Source of the DNA: Gemmobacter fulvus
GTDB lineage: Bacteria; Pseudomonadota; Alphaproteobacteria; Rhodobacterales; Rhodobacteraceae
Direction of reading: 5' to 3'
DNA length: 64,000 nt
Assembly (NCBI RefSeq): GCF_018798885.1
Contig: NZ_CP076362.1
Span: 1-64,000 of the forward strand
Below are positions 1 to 7,419 of this stretch, in pieces (positions within the stretch are counted from its first letter, which is position 1; every line of letters begins with the position of its first letter). The translations under genes were made by a program, and so were the position numbers. The notes beneath the pieces were generated by a model, which saw nothing but the letters and a program-made list of their open reading frames with translations, did not search any database and was not told the DNA's origin.

Positions 1-399
1 CTCTATCCCGAACTGCCCTTCATCTATCGCATCGCCAGTCAGGACATGACGGTGGGGTCGTTGCAGGTGCCCGCCCGCGCCACCGTGGTCTTTGCGCCCT
101 GGCTGGTGCAGCGCGACAGCAAATACTGGGCCGATCCTTCCAGCTTTGACGGGCGGCGCTTTCTGGGGCTGGATCCGGGCCGCGATTGTTATTTCCCCTT
201 CGGCGTCGGCCCGCATACCCGGTCGCGCGGGCGGTTCATCCTGCACCAGATCACCATCGCGCTGCGGGCCATCTGCGCGCAGACCCGGTTTGCCCTGTCG
301 CCCGACTGTCCGCGCGGCAATCTGCATCCGCTGCTGCGTTCAGCGCTGATCCCGCGCGGGCCGGTTGCGGTCTGCTTCCACCCCGCCACCGACGGCTGA
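1..399 (+). CDS. Cytochrome P450-like protein, C-terminal part (cut by window edge), haem cysteine absent
   Basis: The reading frame is open from base 1, so the N-terminus lies outside the window; 132 residues are visible. The meander (YWADPSSFDGRRF, residues about 43-55) and the haem-loop start FPFGVGP (65-71) are clear P450 features, followed by the usual F-x10-L helix. In known P450s this loop ends R-x-C-x-G. Aligning on the flanking GP and F residues gives His72, Arg74 (codon 220-222, CGG) and Arg76 instead, so the axial cysteine is missing. The gene ends 50 bases before the adenylation gene and probably belongs to the same operon. Either it is catalytically dead, or it acts like the cysteine-less P450 homologues EryCII/DesVIII, which support partner enzymes. 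Family assignment is firm; function is unknown. Confidence 0.8.
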   Translation, partial: LYPELPFIYRIASQDMTVGSLQVPARATVVFAPWLVQRDSKYWADPSSFDGRRFLGLDPGRDCYFPFGVGPHTRSRGRFILHQITIALRAICAQTRFALSPDCPRGNLHPLLRSALIPRGPVAVCFHPATDG

Positions 400-449
400 C
401 GCTTCCCCCCCCATCCAGAATGCCATCCAGAATGAAGGCGAGACACCCG

Positions 450-1934
450 ATGTTCAGCGATTTTCTGTCTGCGATCTGTCAGCACATGGCGCAAAGCCCC
501 GACGCGCCCGCGCTGATCACGCCGGAGGACACCATCAGTTTCGGCACTCTGGCCCGGCGGGTGGCCAGCATCGGGGCAGCCCTGGCCCCGATGCGCGGCC
601 AGACGCAGCTGATCCTCGGTCACAAGGAACCCGATTGTGTGGCCGCGATGATCGCCTGCGCTTTGGTCGGGTGCCCCTTCGTCTTTGCCGACCGCAGCTA
701 TCCGCTGCCCCGGATCACCCGCATCGCCCGCGTGGCCGGGGCCGCACATGCGCTGGTGGCAGGTCCGCTGCCCGAGGGGCTGGCCATCGCTGCCACCGCG
801 CTCGACAGCCTGACCGACAGCGGGGCCACCCCCACCGCGCCATTGCCGGGCACGGGGGCAGAGATCCTCTATATCATCTTCACCTCGGGCAGCACCGGAG
901 AGCCGAAGGGCGTGCCGATCAGCCGCCGCAATTATGATGCGCTGCATGGCTGGTATGCCGCGCTGCTGGCAGAGGCCCCGTTTGGCGCGCATGTGAACCA
1001 TTCCAGCTTTGCCTTCGACATGGCGATGTTTGATCTGTGGCCCAGCCTGTCGCTGGGCCGCCCGGTGATCCTGCTGGACCATCGCAACAACATCCTGCCG
1101 CGCAAGAACATCGTGCATTTGCAGGCCTGCGCGCCGGGGTCCTGGGCCTCTACCCCGTCGCTGCTGCAACTGATGTGCAGCGACCCGGGCTTTGACTACA
1201 ACCGCTTTCCCGATCTGCAATTCTTTGTCATCGGCGGCGAGATGCTGCCCCGCCCGCTGATCCGCGATCTGCAACGGCGCTTTCCAAAGGCGCGGCTCTA
1301 CAACGGCTATGGCCCGTCTGAGGCGACCTGCTGCACACACCTGCGCCTGTTGACCGCCGAGGATGCAAGCGGCGACGGGCCGCTGTCGCTGGGCCTGCCG
1401 GTTGGCCAGTCGCGGATGCGGATCGTTGATGAGAGCGGGGCCGAGGTCGCCCCCGGTGTGGCGGGCGAGGTGGAACTGATCGGGCCGCAGGTGGTGCAGG
1501 GCTATCTGCCCGCCGACCATCCGGCCAATCGCGCCTTTGGCTGGCACGGCACCCAGCGCAGCTATCGCAGCGGCGATCTGGGCCGGGTGGATGCCCAGGG
1601 CGCGCTGATCCTGCTGGGGCGGATCGACCGGCAGGTCAAATGGCTGGGCCTGCGCATCGAACTGGACGAGATCGAACGTGTCGCCGCCGAATTTCCGGCC
1701 GTGCGCAAGGCCGCCTGCCTGCCCCGCACCGAACAGGGCAAGGTGATCGGGATGCTGCTGTTTCTGGAAACCGGGGCCGGGGCGCCCCCCCGGCGCGAGG
1801 ATCTGCTGGCGCATCTGGGCCGCTTTCTGCCCGCCGCCGTGATCCCGCGCGATCTGCGCTTTGTCGACCGGCTGCCGGTGACGATCAACGGCAAGGTCGA
1901 TGCCCGCGCGCTGCTGGAAACGGCGCTGGCCTAG
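450..1934 (+). CDS. Stand-alone amino-acid adenylation enzyme (DltA-like AMP ligase)
   Basis: This is a 494-residue ANL-superfamily enzyme that should activate an amino acid as its adenylate and load it on a carrier-protein thiol. Core motifs in order: A3 TSGSTGEPKG (about 145-154), A4 region FAFDMAMFD with Asp190 in the amino-group-binding position, A5 NGYGPSEAT, A7 YRSGDLG, A8 GRIDRQVKWLGLRIE, and A10 NGK with Lys482. The central stretch STPSLLQL...GGEMLPRPL closely resembles D-alanine-carrier ligases. There is no fused carrier or condensation domain. The start at 450 is chosen because GAAGGCGAG lies just upstream; in-frame ATGs at 420 and 432 are alternatives. The conserved Asp favours an alpha-amino acid substrate, but which one cannot be read from sequence alone. 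Confidence 0.85.
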   Translation: MFSDFLSAICQHMAQSPDAPALITPEDTISFGTLARRVASIGAALAPMRGQTQLILGHKEPDCVAAMIACALVGCPFVFADRSYPLPRITRIARVAGAAHALVAGPLPEGLAIAATALDSLTDSGATPTAPLPGTGAEILYIIFTSGSTGEPKGVPISRRNYDALHGWYAALLAEAPFGAHVNHSSFAFDMAMFDLWPSLSLGRPVILLDHRNNILPRKNIVHLQACAPGSWASTPSLLQLMCSDPGFDYNRFPDLQFFVIGGEMLPRPLIRDLQRRFPKARLYNGYGPSEATCCTHLRLLTAEDASGDGPLSLGLPVGQSRMRIVDESGAEVAPGVAGEVELIGPQVVQGYLPADHPANRAFGWHGTQRSYRSGDLGRVDAQGALILLGRIDRQVKWLGLRIELDEIERVAAEFPAVRKAACLPRTEQGKVIGMLLFLETGAGAPPRREDLLAHLGRFLPAAVIPRDLRFVDRLPVTINGKVDARALLETALA

Positions 1935-2035
1935 GGTGCAAAGCGTGATTCAGTACGTCCTGATCCTCGTTTCAGGACGTCTGCCCCGGCACAGGCCCGT
2001 AGCGTGCCTTTCATATCCTCTGGCGGAGCGTTCAG

Positions 2036-3415
2036 GTGACGACATCACAGCATGACTTCAGACCGGGCCGCGCCGTGGTCATCGGCGCGGGCTTTGCGGG
2101 GCTGACCGCAGCGGCGGTGCTGTCGGCGCAGTTTGCCGAGGTGATCGTGATCGAACAGGATCAGATCGCGCCCAGCCCGGCCCCGCGCAAATCGCTGCCG
2201 CAGGCCAATCACGCCCATGCGCTGCTGCACGCGGGCCATGCCATGCTGGCGCGGCTGTTTCCGGGCTTTGCCGCGCGGGCGGTGGCGGCGGGCAGCCTGC
2301 GCTTGCAGGTGCGGTCGCAATGGCGGTCCTGCCTGCGCGGGCGCTGGACCGCGCCCGAGGATACCGGGCTGAGCGTGCTGTCGCAGACCCGTGGCCTGCT
2401 CGACCATCTGATCCGGGCCGAGTTGGCCGCCTGCCCCGGCATCCGGCATCTGCGCGCCAAGGTCAGCGGGCTGGCGGTCGATAGGCGCGGGCAGGTCTGC
2501 GGTGTGCATCTGCACGGCGAAGACCCCGCCACCCCGCTGGCGGCGGCGCTGGTGATCGACGCGTCGGGCCGGGCCGGGCAATCCGACCTCTGGCTTGCGC
2601 GGCTGGGTATGCCCGCCCCAGTGACGGAAACCGCCGCGCCAGAGGTGCGTTATGTCAGCGCGGAATTCAGCCGCGCGGTGACGGCGGGCCCCGATCTGGC
2701 GGGCTGGCTCAACCCCGCGCAATCGCCGCAACGCCGGGGCGGGATTCTGGCCCCGGTGGAACAGGGCCGCTGGATCGCCACCGCCTCCACCCGCTTCGGC
2801 GACGATCTGCCGCGTGACGAGGCCGGGTTCCGCGCCTTTCTGCACGGGCTGCCCGACCCGAAGCTGGCGGCGCTGTTGCAGCCCGAACGCTGCCTGACCG
2901 GCTTCAGCCAGTATCGGGTGGCCACGACCCGGCTCAAACGCTTTGATCTGGCACCGCGCCAGATGCCGCCCGGCTATCTGCCGGTGGGCGATGTGATCGC
3001 CTCGTTCAACCCGGTCTATGGGCAGGGCCTGTCGGTCGCCGCGCTTCAGGTCGAGGCCTTGGCGACGGCGCTGCGCGCAGTGGGCCGGGCCGAGGGCTGG
3101 CAGAGCGCGCTGCGCGACCTCTATCTGGGGCGGGCGCTGCGCCCCGCCCTTTGGGCCTGGCAGCTTGGCCTTGCGGCGGACCACGCCTTCCCTGAATTCA
3201 CCGCCACGCCCAGCCCGGGTGCCGAAGATCTGCGCCGCGCGCTGAACCGCGCCTTCCTTGTCTCGACCCGCAACGCCGAGGTGCGGCGCGCCGTCGACCG
3301 CAGCCTGCATCTGGTCGATCCGCCCGACGCCCTGTTCGACCTGCCGGTGATCGCAGAGGCGCTGGCCCCCACTGCACGGCCCCCTGTTGCCCCCCCCCAT
3401 GAAAGAGCCTTCTGA
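2036..3415 (+). CDS. FAD-dependent monooxygenase/oxidoreductase
   Basis: This 459-residue flavoprotein has an N-terminal Rossmann motif GAGFAGL (about 18-24) with the acidic end of beta-2 (VIEQDQ). Near residue 320 it has the second FAD motif GDVIASFNPVYGQG. That pair places it among UbiH/PHBH-like class A monooxygenases and squalene-epoxidase-like proteins. The QANHAHALLHAG stretch is typical of uncharacterised bacterial members. The start is GTG at 2036 with GGCGGAGCG upstream. The stop overlaps the next start (TGATG), so it is translationally coupled to the luciferase-like gene. Within the operon it probably hydroxylates or oxidises the acyl unit loaded by the adenylation enzyme; this role is inference. 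No halogenase WxWxIP motif was seen. Confidence 0.75.
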   Translation: MTTSQHDFRPGRAVVIGAGFAGLTAAAVLSAQFAEVIVIEQDQIAPSPAPRKSLPQANHAHALLHAGHAMLARLFPGFAARAVAAGSLRLQVRSQWRSCLRGRWTAPEDTGLSVLSQTRGLLDHLIRAELAACPGIRHLRAKVSGLAVDRRGQVCGVHLHGEDPATPLAAALVIDASGRAGQSDLWLARLGMPAPVTETAAPEVRYVSAEFSRAVTAGPDLAGWLNPAQSPQRRGGILAPVEQGRWIATASTRFGDDLPRDEAGFRAFLHGLPDPKLAALLQPERCLTGFSQYRVATTRLKRFDLAPRQMPPGYLPVGDVIASFNPVYGQGLSVAALQVEALATALRAVGRAEGWQSALRDLYLGRALRPALWAWQLGLAADHAFPEFTATPSPGAEDLRRALNRAFLVSTRNAEVRRAVDRSLHLVDPPDALFDLPVIAEALAPTARPPVAPPHERAF

Positions 3416-4419
3416 TGGAACTCTATACCACCGCATCGCCTTCGGTCCGTTTTCATCCGCGTGCCTATCTGGACCGGATCACCGAAATCGCCCGCTGGCA
3501 CGAACAGGCCGGGATCGCGGGCATGTTGATCTATACCGACAACAGCCTGATCGACCCCTGGACCGTGGCTCAGGCGGCACTGGAGCGGACCGACCGCTTT
3601 GTGCCTCTGATCGCCACGCAGCCGCTTTATATGCACCCCTTGGCCGCCGCGCGCAAAATCTCGTCACTGGCGTTCCTCTATGGCCGCCGCGTGGCGCTCA
3701 ATCTGGTGGCCGGGGGCTTTGTGCGGGATCTGGCGCAGTTGGGCGACCATACCGAACATGACCTGCGCTATGACCGGCTGCTGGAATATACCTCGATCAT
3801 GATGGCGCTGCTGCGCGGCGAGACGACCACCTTCAGTGGCACCTATTATCAGGTGGAGGGGCTTGCCCTGTCGCCCGGCCTGCCCGCCGATCTGATCCCC
3901 GAACTGTATCTGTCGGGCGCGTCCGATGCCTGCATGGCGGCGGCGGCCACGCTGGGGGCGACCCGGCTCAGCTATACCAAACCGCTGAGCCAGATCGCGC
4001 CGGGCCAGATCGCCGCCGGGCGCGTCGGGCTGCGGTTGGGCATCATCGCCCGGCCCGACCGCGCCGGCGCGTGGGAGGTGGCCCGCGCCCGTTTTCCCGC
4101 CGACCGGCGCGGGCAGCTGGCGCATCGGATGGCGCGCGGCGCGACGGATTCGATCTGGCACCGCGATATTTCCGCCGTGGCCGATACGCTGGACGAGGAT
4201 GGCAGCGATCCCTACTGGCTGTTCCCGCTCAAGAATTACAAGACCTTCTGCCCCTATCTGGTCGGCAGTTACGAGGATGTCGCGCAATATGTGCAGGGCT
4301 ATGCCGATCTGGGTTATCGCACGCTGATCCTTGATGAGGCCGAAAGCGAGGCGGATCTGACGCATATTGTTCACGCGCTCAGACTGGGCACGATGTTGGA
4401 GCAAGAACCACAGCAATGA
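3415..4419 (+). CDS. Luciferase-like (LLM class) flavin-dependent monooxygenase
   Basis: The 334-residue protein matches the bacterial-luciferase/SsuD fold: an N-terminal YLDRITEIARWHEQAG helix, DPWTVAQAALERTDRF, AARKISSLAFLYGRRVALNLVAGG (the SsuD NVVTGG region), and a C-terminal VGSYEDVAQYVQGYADLG-TLIL helix typical of SsuD relatives. Such enzymes use reduced FMN and oxygen to oxidise a substrate, often with C-S, C-N or C-C cleavage. It overlaps the genes on both sides by TGATG and ATGA, so it is part of one translationally coupled set. No flavin reductase is present in this cluster; the one at 17.8 kb is unrelated by position. Substrate unknown. Confidence 0.82.
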   Translation: MELYTTASPSVRFHPRAYLDRITEIARWHEQAGIAGMLIYTDNSLIDPWTVAQAALERTDRFVPLIATQPLYMHPLAAARKISSLAFLYGRRVALNLVAGGFVRDLAQLGDHTEHDLRYDRLLEYTSIMMALLRGETTTFSGTYYQVEGLALSPGLPADLIPELYLSGASDACMAAAATLGATRLSYTKPLSQIAPGQIAAGRVGLRLGIIARPDRAGAWEVARARFPADRRGQLAHRMARGATDSIWHRDISAVADTLDEDGSDPYWLFPLKNYKTFCPYLVGSYEDVAQYVQGYADLGYRTLILDEAESEADLTHIVHALRLGTMLEQEPQQ

Positions 4420-5594
4420 TGAACGCAGTTTCCGGCCTGTTTCCGCGCGATCTGTTTGACGACAGCCACAGCCTGCTGCGGCGGCAGGTGGCGGGGTTTC
4501 TGGATGAAGAAATCGTCGGGCTGCATCGCAACTGGTCGCAGGCGCGTTATGTGCCCCGCGACATCTGGCGCAAGGCGGGCGAGGCGGGGCTGCTGTGCCG
4601 CAGCCTGCCCGCCGAATATGGCGGCCACGGGCGGGATTTCCGCGATTCCGTCGTGATCATCGAAGAACTGGCGGCCCGGCGCCTGCCCGGCCTGCCGACC
4701 TATCTGCAAAGCGATATCGTGGCGCCGCTGGTGCAAAGACTGGGCACGGCGGCGCAGAAACAGCGCTTTCTGCCCGGCCTTTGTGACGGCAATCTGCTGG
4801 GGGCGATGGCGCTGACCGAACCCCATTCGGGCAGCGACCTGCACGCCTTCCGCAGCTTTGCCCGGCGTGACGGCGATGACTTCGTGCTGAACGGCGTCAA
4901 GACCCATATCTCCAACGGCAATTCGGCGGATCTGATCATCGTGGCCGCGCGCTGCGACAAGGCGATCCTTGGCGATCAGCCGGGGTTCGTGCTGCTGCTG
5001 GTCAAGGCGGGCCGCGACGGCATCAGCCGCAAGGCCATTGCCAAGGCAGGGATGCAGGCGCTGGACACCGCGACGATCACCTTCGAGGACTGCCGCGTTC
5101 CGGCGTGCAACCTCTTGGGGCAAGAGGGTCTGGGCTTCATGCATCTGATGCAGTCGCTGGTGGCCGAACGGCTGGTGCTGGCGGTGTTTGCGCAGGCCTC
5201 GGCGGAAACCCTGCTGCGCGAGACGATTGCCGCCTGCCACGCCCGGCAGACCAGTGCGGGCACGCTGCTGGATTATCAGCATATCCGCTTCCGGCTGGCC
5301 GATCTTTACAGCGACTGTTCCGCCAACCGCGCCTTCGTCGATCAGTGCATCACCGCGCAGCTGCGCAACCGCACCGACCCGAAGGCCGCCTGCATCGCCA
5401 AGCTGCGCTGCACCGAAAACCTGAAGGACATCGCCACACAGGCGCTGCAGTTGCGCGGGGCCGCCGGGATCAGCGAGGCCGAGGGCGAACGCTGCGTCGC
5501 CGATCTGGTCGATGCTTCGGTGCAGACGATCTGGGGCGGCAGCAGCGAGGTCATGCGCGATCTGATCGGGCGCGGGCTGGTGAACCTGCTATGA
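4416..5594 (+). CDS. Acyl-CoA/acyl-carrier dehydrogenase
   Basis: This 392-residue flavoprotein shows the family signatures ALTEPHSGSD (substrate/FAD), NGVKTHISNG and a C-terminal helix ending SSEVMRDLIGR. In medium-chain enzymes the catalytic base sits in the C-terminal loop (YEG); here that position is Gly374. A glutamate, Glu251 in VAERLVLAV, instead matches the helix-G base of isovaleryl-CoA dehydrogenase (LERLVLA). Beside an adenylation enzyme and a phosphopantetheinyl transferase, it may desaturate a carrier-bound aminoacyl group, as the prolyl-carrier dehydrogenases of pyrrole pathways do. That is inference. It starts at 4416 within ATGATG and overlaps the next gene (ATGA at 5591). Confidence 0.85.
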   Translation: MMNAVSGLFPRDLFDDSHSLLRRQVAGFLDEEIVGLHRNWSQARYVPRDIWRKAGEAGLLCRSLPAEYGGHGRDFRDSVVIIEELAARRLPGLPTYLQSDIVAPLVQRLGTAAQKQRFLPGLCDGNLLGAMALTEPHSGSDLHAFRSFARRDGDDFVLNGVKTHISNGNSADLIIVAARCDKAILGDQPGFVLLLVKAGRDGISRKAIAKAGMQALDTATITFEDCRVPACNLLGQEGLGFMHLMQSLVAERLVLAVFAQASAETLLRETIAACHARQTSAGTLLDYQHIRFRLADLYSDCSANRAFVDQCITAQLRNRTDPKAACIAKLRCTENLKDIATQALQLRGAAGISEAEGERCVADLVDASVQTIWGGSSEVMRDLIGRGLVNLL

Positions 5595-6292
5595 TGGCTC
5601 CCGCTGCCTTGGGTCTTGACTGGCCCGCGCTGGCGGCGGCGGATGTGCATGTCTGGCATCTGGATCTGGATGACGCTGCGCTGCCAGACGTGCTGTCCGC
5701 GCCGGAACAGGCGCGCGCGGCCCAGATGGCCGATCCGGTGGCGCGGGCGCTGTATCGGCTGGCCCATAACGGGTTGCGGCATGTGCTGGGCCGCTATCTG
5801 CACCAGACCCCGGCCAGCCTGCGGTTCGGCAGGCTGGCGCAGGGCAAGCCGGTGCTGGAGATTCCCGCAACTCCGGCCCTCAGCTTCAACCTGTCGCATT
5901 CCGGCAGGCGGGTGGTGATCGGCGTCAGCGCCGAGGGCGACCTTGGCGTCGACATCGAACAGATGCGCGCCACGCCGCGCCATCTGGCAGTGGCGCAGCG
6001 GTTCTTTGCCGCCGAGGAATATGCCTTTCTCGCCGCGCAGCCGGTGCAGGATCAGCCGCTGACCTTCTACCGGCTCTGGACGCTGAAAGAGGCGTTCATC
6101 AAGCTGACGGGGCGCGGGTTGGCGCAGCCGCTGGACAGTTTTGCGATCCGGCCCACGCCCCGGCCGCATTTGCTGCGCGGCGATACCGGGGCGGAGGCAT
6201 GGACCTATCACTGCGCCCCGGAACAGGATGGCTATGCCTGCGCCATCATCTCGGCCCGGACGCAGGCCCGGATCAGGCATTTCACCCTCTAG
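5591..6292 (+). CDS. 4'-phosphopantetheinyl transferase, Sfp type
   Basis: The 233-residue protein transfers the phosphopantetheine arm from CoA to a carrier-protein serine. It has the Sfp-type metal motif GVDIE (Asp121, Glu123) and the second motif RLWTLKEAFIKLTGRGL (Trp163, Lys166, Glu167, Lys171), plus the NLSHSG loop that contacts CoA. It overlaps the dehydrogenase stop by ATGA. Its presence says the pathway is carrier-protein dependent, although no carrier protein is visible here. It is the last gene of the operon; a convergent gene begins 12 bases later. Confidence 0.9.
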   Translation: MMAPAALGLDWPALAAADVHVWHLDLDDAALPDVLSAPEQARAAQMADPVARALYRLAHNGLRHVLGRYLHQTPASLRFGRLAQGKPVLEIPATPALSFNLSHSGRRVVIGVSAEGDLGVDIEQMRATPRHLAVAQRFFAAEEYAFLAAQPVQDQPLTFYRLWTLKEAFIKLTGRGLAQPLDSFAIRPTPRPHLLRGDTGAEAWTYHCAPEQDGYACAIISARTQARIRHFTL

Positions 6293-6303
6293 CGGTGGGT
6301 CGC

Positions 6304-7362
6304 TCAGTTCGACACATCGAACACCGGCACGAAAGAGGCGGGCGCCAGCGAGCCTTCGGTTCCGATGGCCTCGATATTGTCGGGGGTGATGGTGACGATC
6401 TGCGGCCCGGCGTGGCGGATCGTCAGCTTGCCTTCGATCGCCCGCACCGCCATTTCAATCGCCAGACGGCCTTGCAGAACGGCAAAATCGGTGGGCGCGG
6501 CCAGAATCCGCCCGCGCTTGATGCCGCGATAGACCCCGTGGCTGATATAGGTCGACACCACGCCGATCTCTCCGGTCAGCCCGCGGGCGCGCAGCACCGG
6601 CACCGCCGCCTCGGCCATCGGGCCGCTGCCCACCAGATACTCCACCCCCGGCAGCTGATCCAGCACATCCTCGACCAGCAGCACCTGCTGTTCGATCCCG
6701 GTATCGCCAAAGCGGGTGGCCACGATCTGCGCCGAGCTTTCGGCCAGCGCCGCTCGGAAGCCCTGATCGACGAACTGCACCCAGCCTGCGCCCGTCGGCC
6801 CCGGAAACCACGCCAGCCGCACCGGCGCGCTGCCCTTGGGATGGCGCTGCGCAATCGCCCGCCCGGCCATCGCGCCCATCTCGCGCCAGGGCACGCTGGC
6901 CTTTGCGGCGATGCCGGTATCCGCCATATCGTTCACCGCCGCGATCACCGGCATCTGCTGCGCAATATCGACCACCGCTGCCGTCAGCCCGTCATAGGAC
7001 ACCGGGCCAAGGATCAGCGCATCCATCTGGCGGGTGCCGCAGGCGGCGATCTGTTCGATCTGCCGCGCGAGGTTGGGATAACCGCCCGCCTCGTACAGAT
7101 CGAAGGAGACACCCAGCCGCTTCGCCTCTTCCACCATGCCGTAATTCACGCTGAGCCAGTAGCCATCCTTCAGATGCGGATAGATCACGCACAGCCGCCA
7201 GGGCCGGGCTGCCCGCGCCAGCGGCTGATACAGCACGGGATGGGTCGGGCTGTCATCATCGAAGGCCACGCCCGGCACCTGCAAGGGCCAGGTTTCGGCC
7301 TGCGCCACCGGGGCGAGCAGCCCCAGCAGCCCGGCCCACAGCATCTGTCGCAAATAAATCAT
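6304..7362 (-). CDS. torT: TorT-like periplasmic sensor protein
   Basis: This 352-residue protein has an N-terminal signal peptide (hydrophobic core LWAGLLGLLAP, cleavage after AQA) and a sugar-binding-protein-like type I periplasmic fold (VIYPHLKDGYWLSVNYGMVEEAKRLG). It matches TorT, which binds TMAO in the periplasm and passes the signal to the kinase TorS. It is divergent from the torS-like gene with only 57 bases between the starts. Its 3' end lies 11 bases from the phosphopantetheinyl transferase on the other strand. The ligand could be another N-oxide or methylamine. Assignment rests on the context with TorS and TorR and on the fold. Confidence 0.75.
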   Translation of the reverse strand: MIYLRQMLWAGLLGLLAPVAQAETWPLQVPGVAFDDDSPTHPVLYQPLARAARPWRLCVIYPHLKDGYWLSVNYGMVEEAKRLGVSFDLYEAGGYPNLARQIEQIAACGTRQMDALILGPVSYDGLTAAVVDIAQQMPVIAAVNDMADTGIAAKASVPWREMGAMAGRAIAQRHPKGSAPVRLAWFPGPTGAGWVQFVDQGFRAALAESSAQIVATRFGDTGIEQQVLLVEDVLDQLPGVEYLVGSGPMAEAAVPVLRARGLTGEIGVVSTYISHGVYRGIKRGRILAAPTDFAVLQGRLAIEMAVRAIEGKLTIRHAGPQIVTITPDNIEAIGTEGSLAPASFVPVFDVSN

Positions 7363-7419
7363 GCCTTTGACCCCATCCGCTGTAGTCTGTTGCCAGACGC
7401 CGGGTAAGGGTCACGGAAG

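Noticed and set aside
189-1814. Long minus-strand frame opposite the adenylation gene, and similar long frames opposite most genes
   Set aside because: They mirror strong coding frames in GC-rich DNA, lack ribosome sites and show low-complexity Gln/His/Arg/Gly-rich translations without family motifs.
2036-3415. Tryptophan-type flavin halogenase
   Set aside because: No WxWxIP motif; the conserved GD...P-x-x-GQG motif fits class A monooxygenases and epoxidase-like proteins instead.
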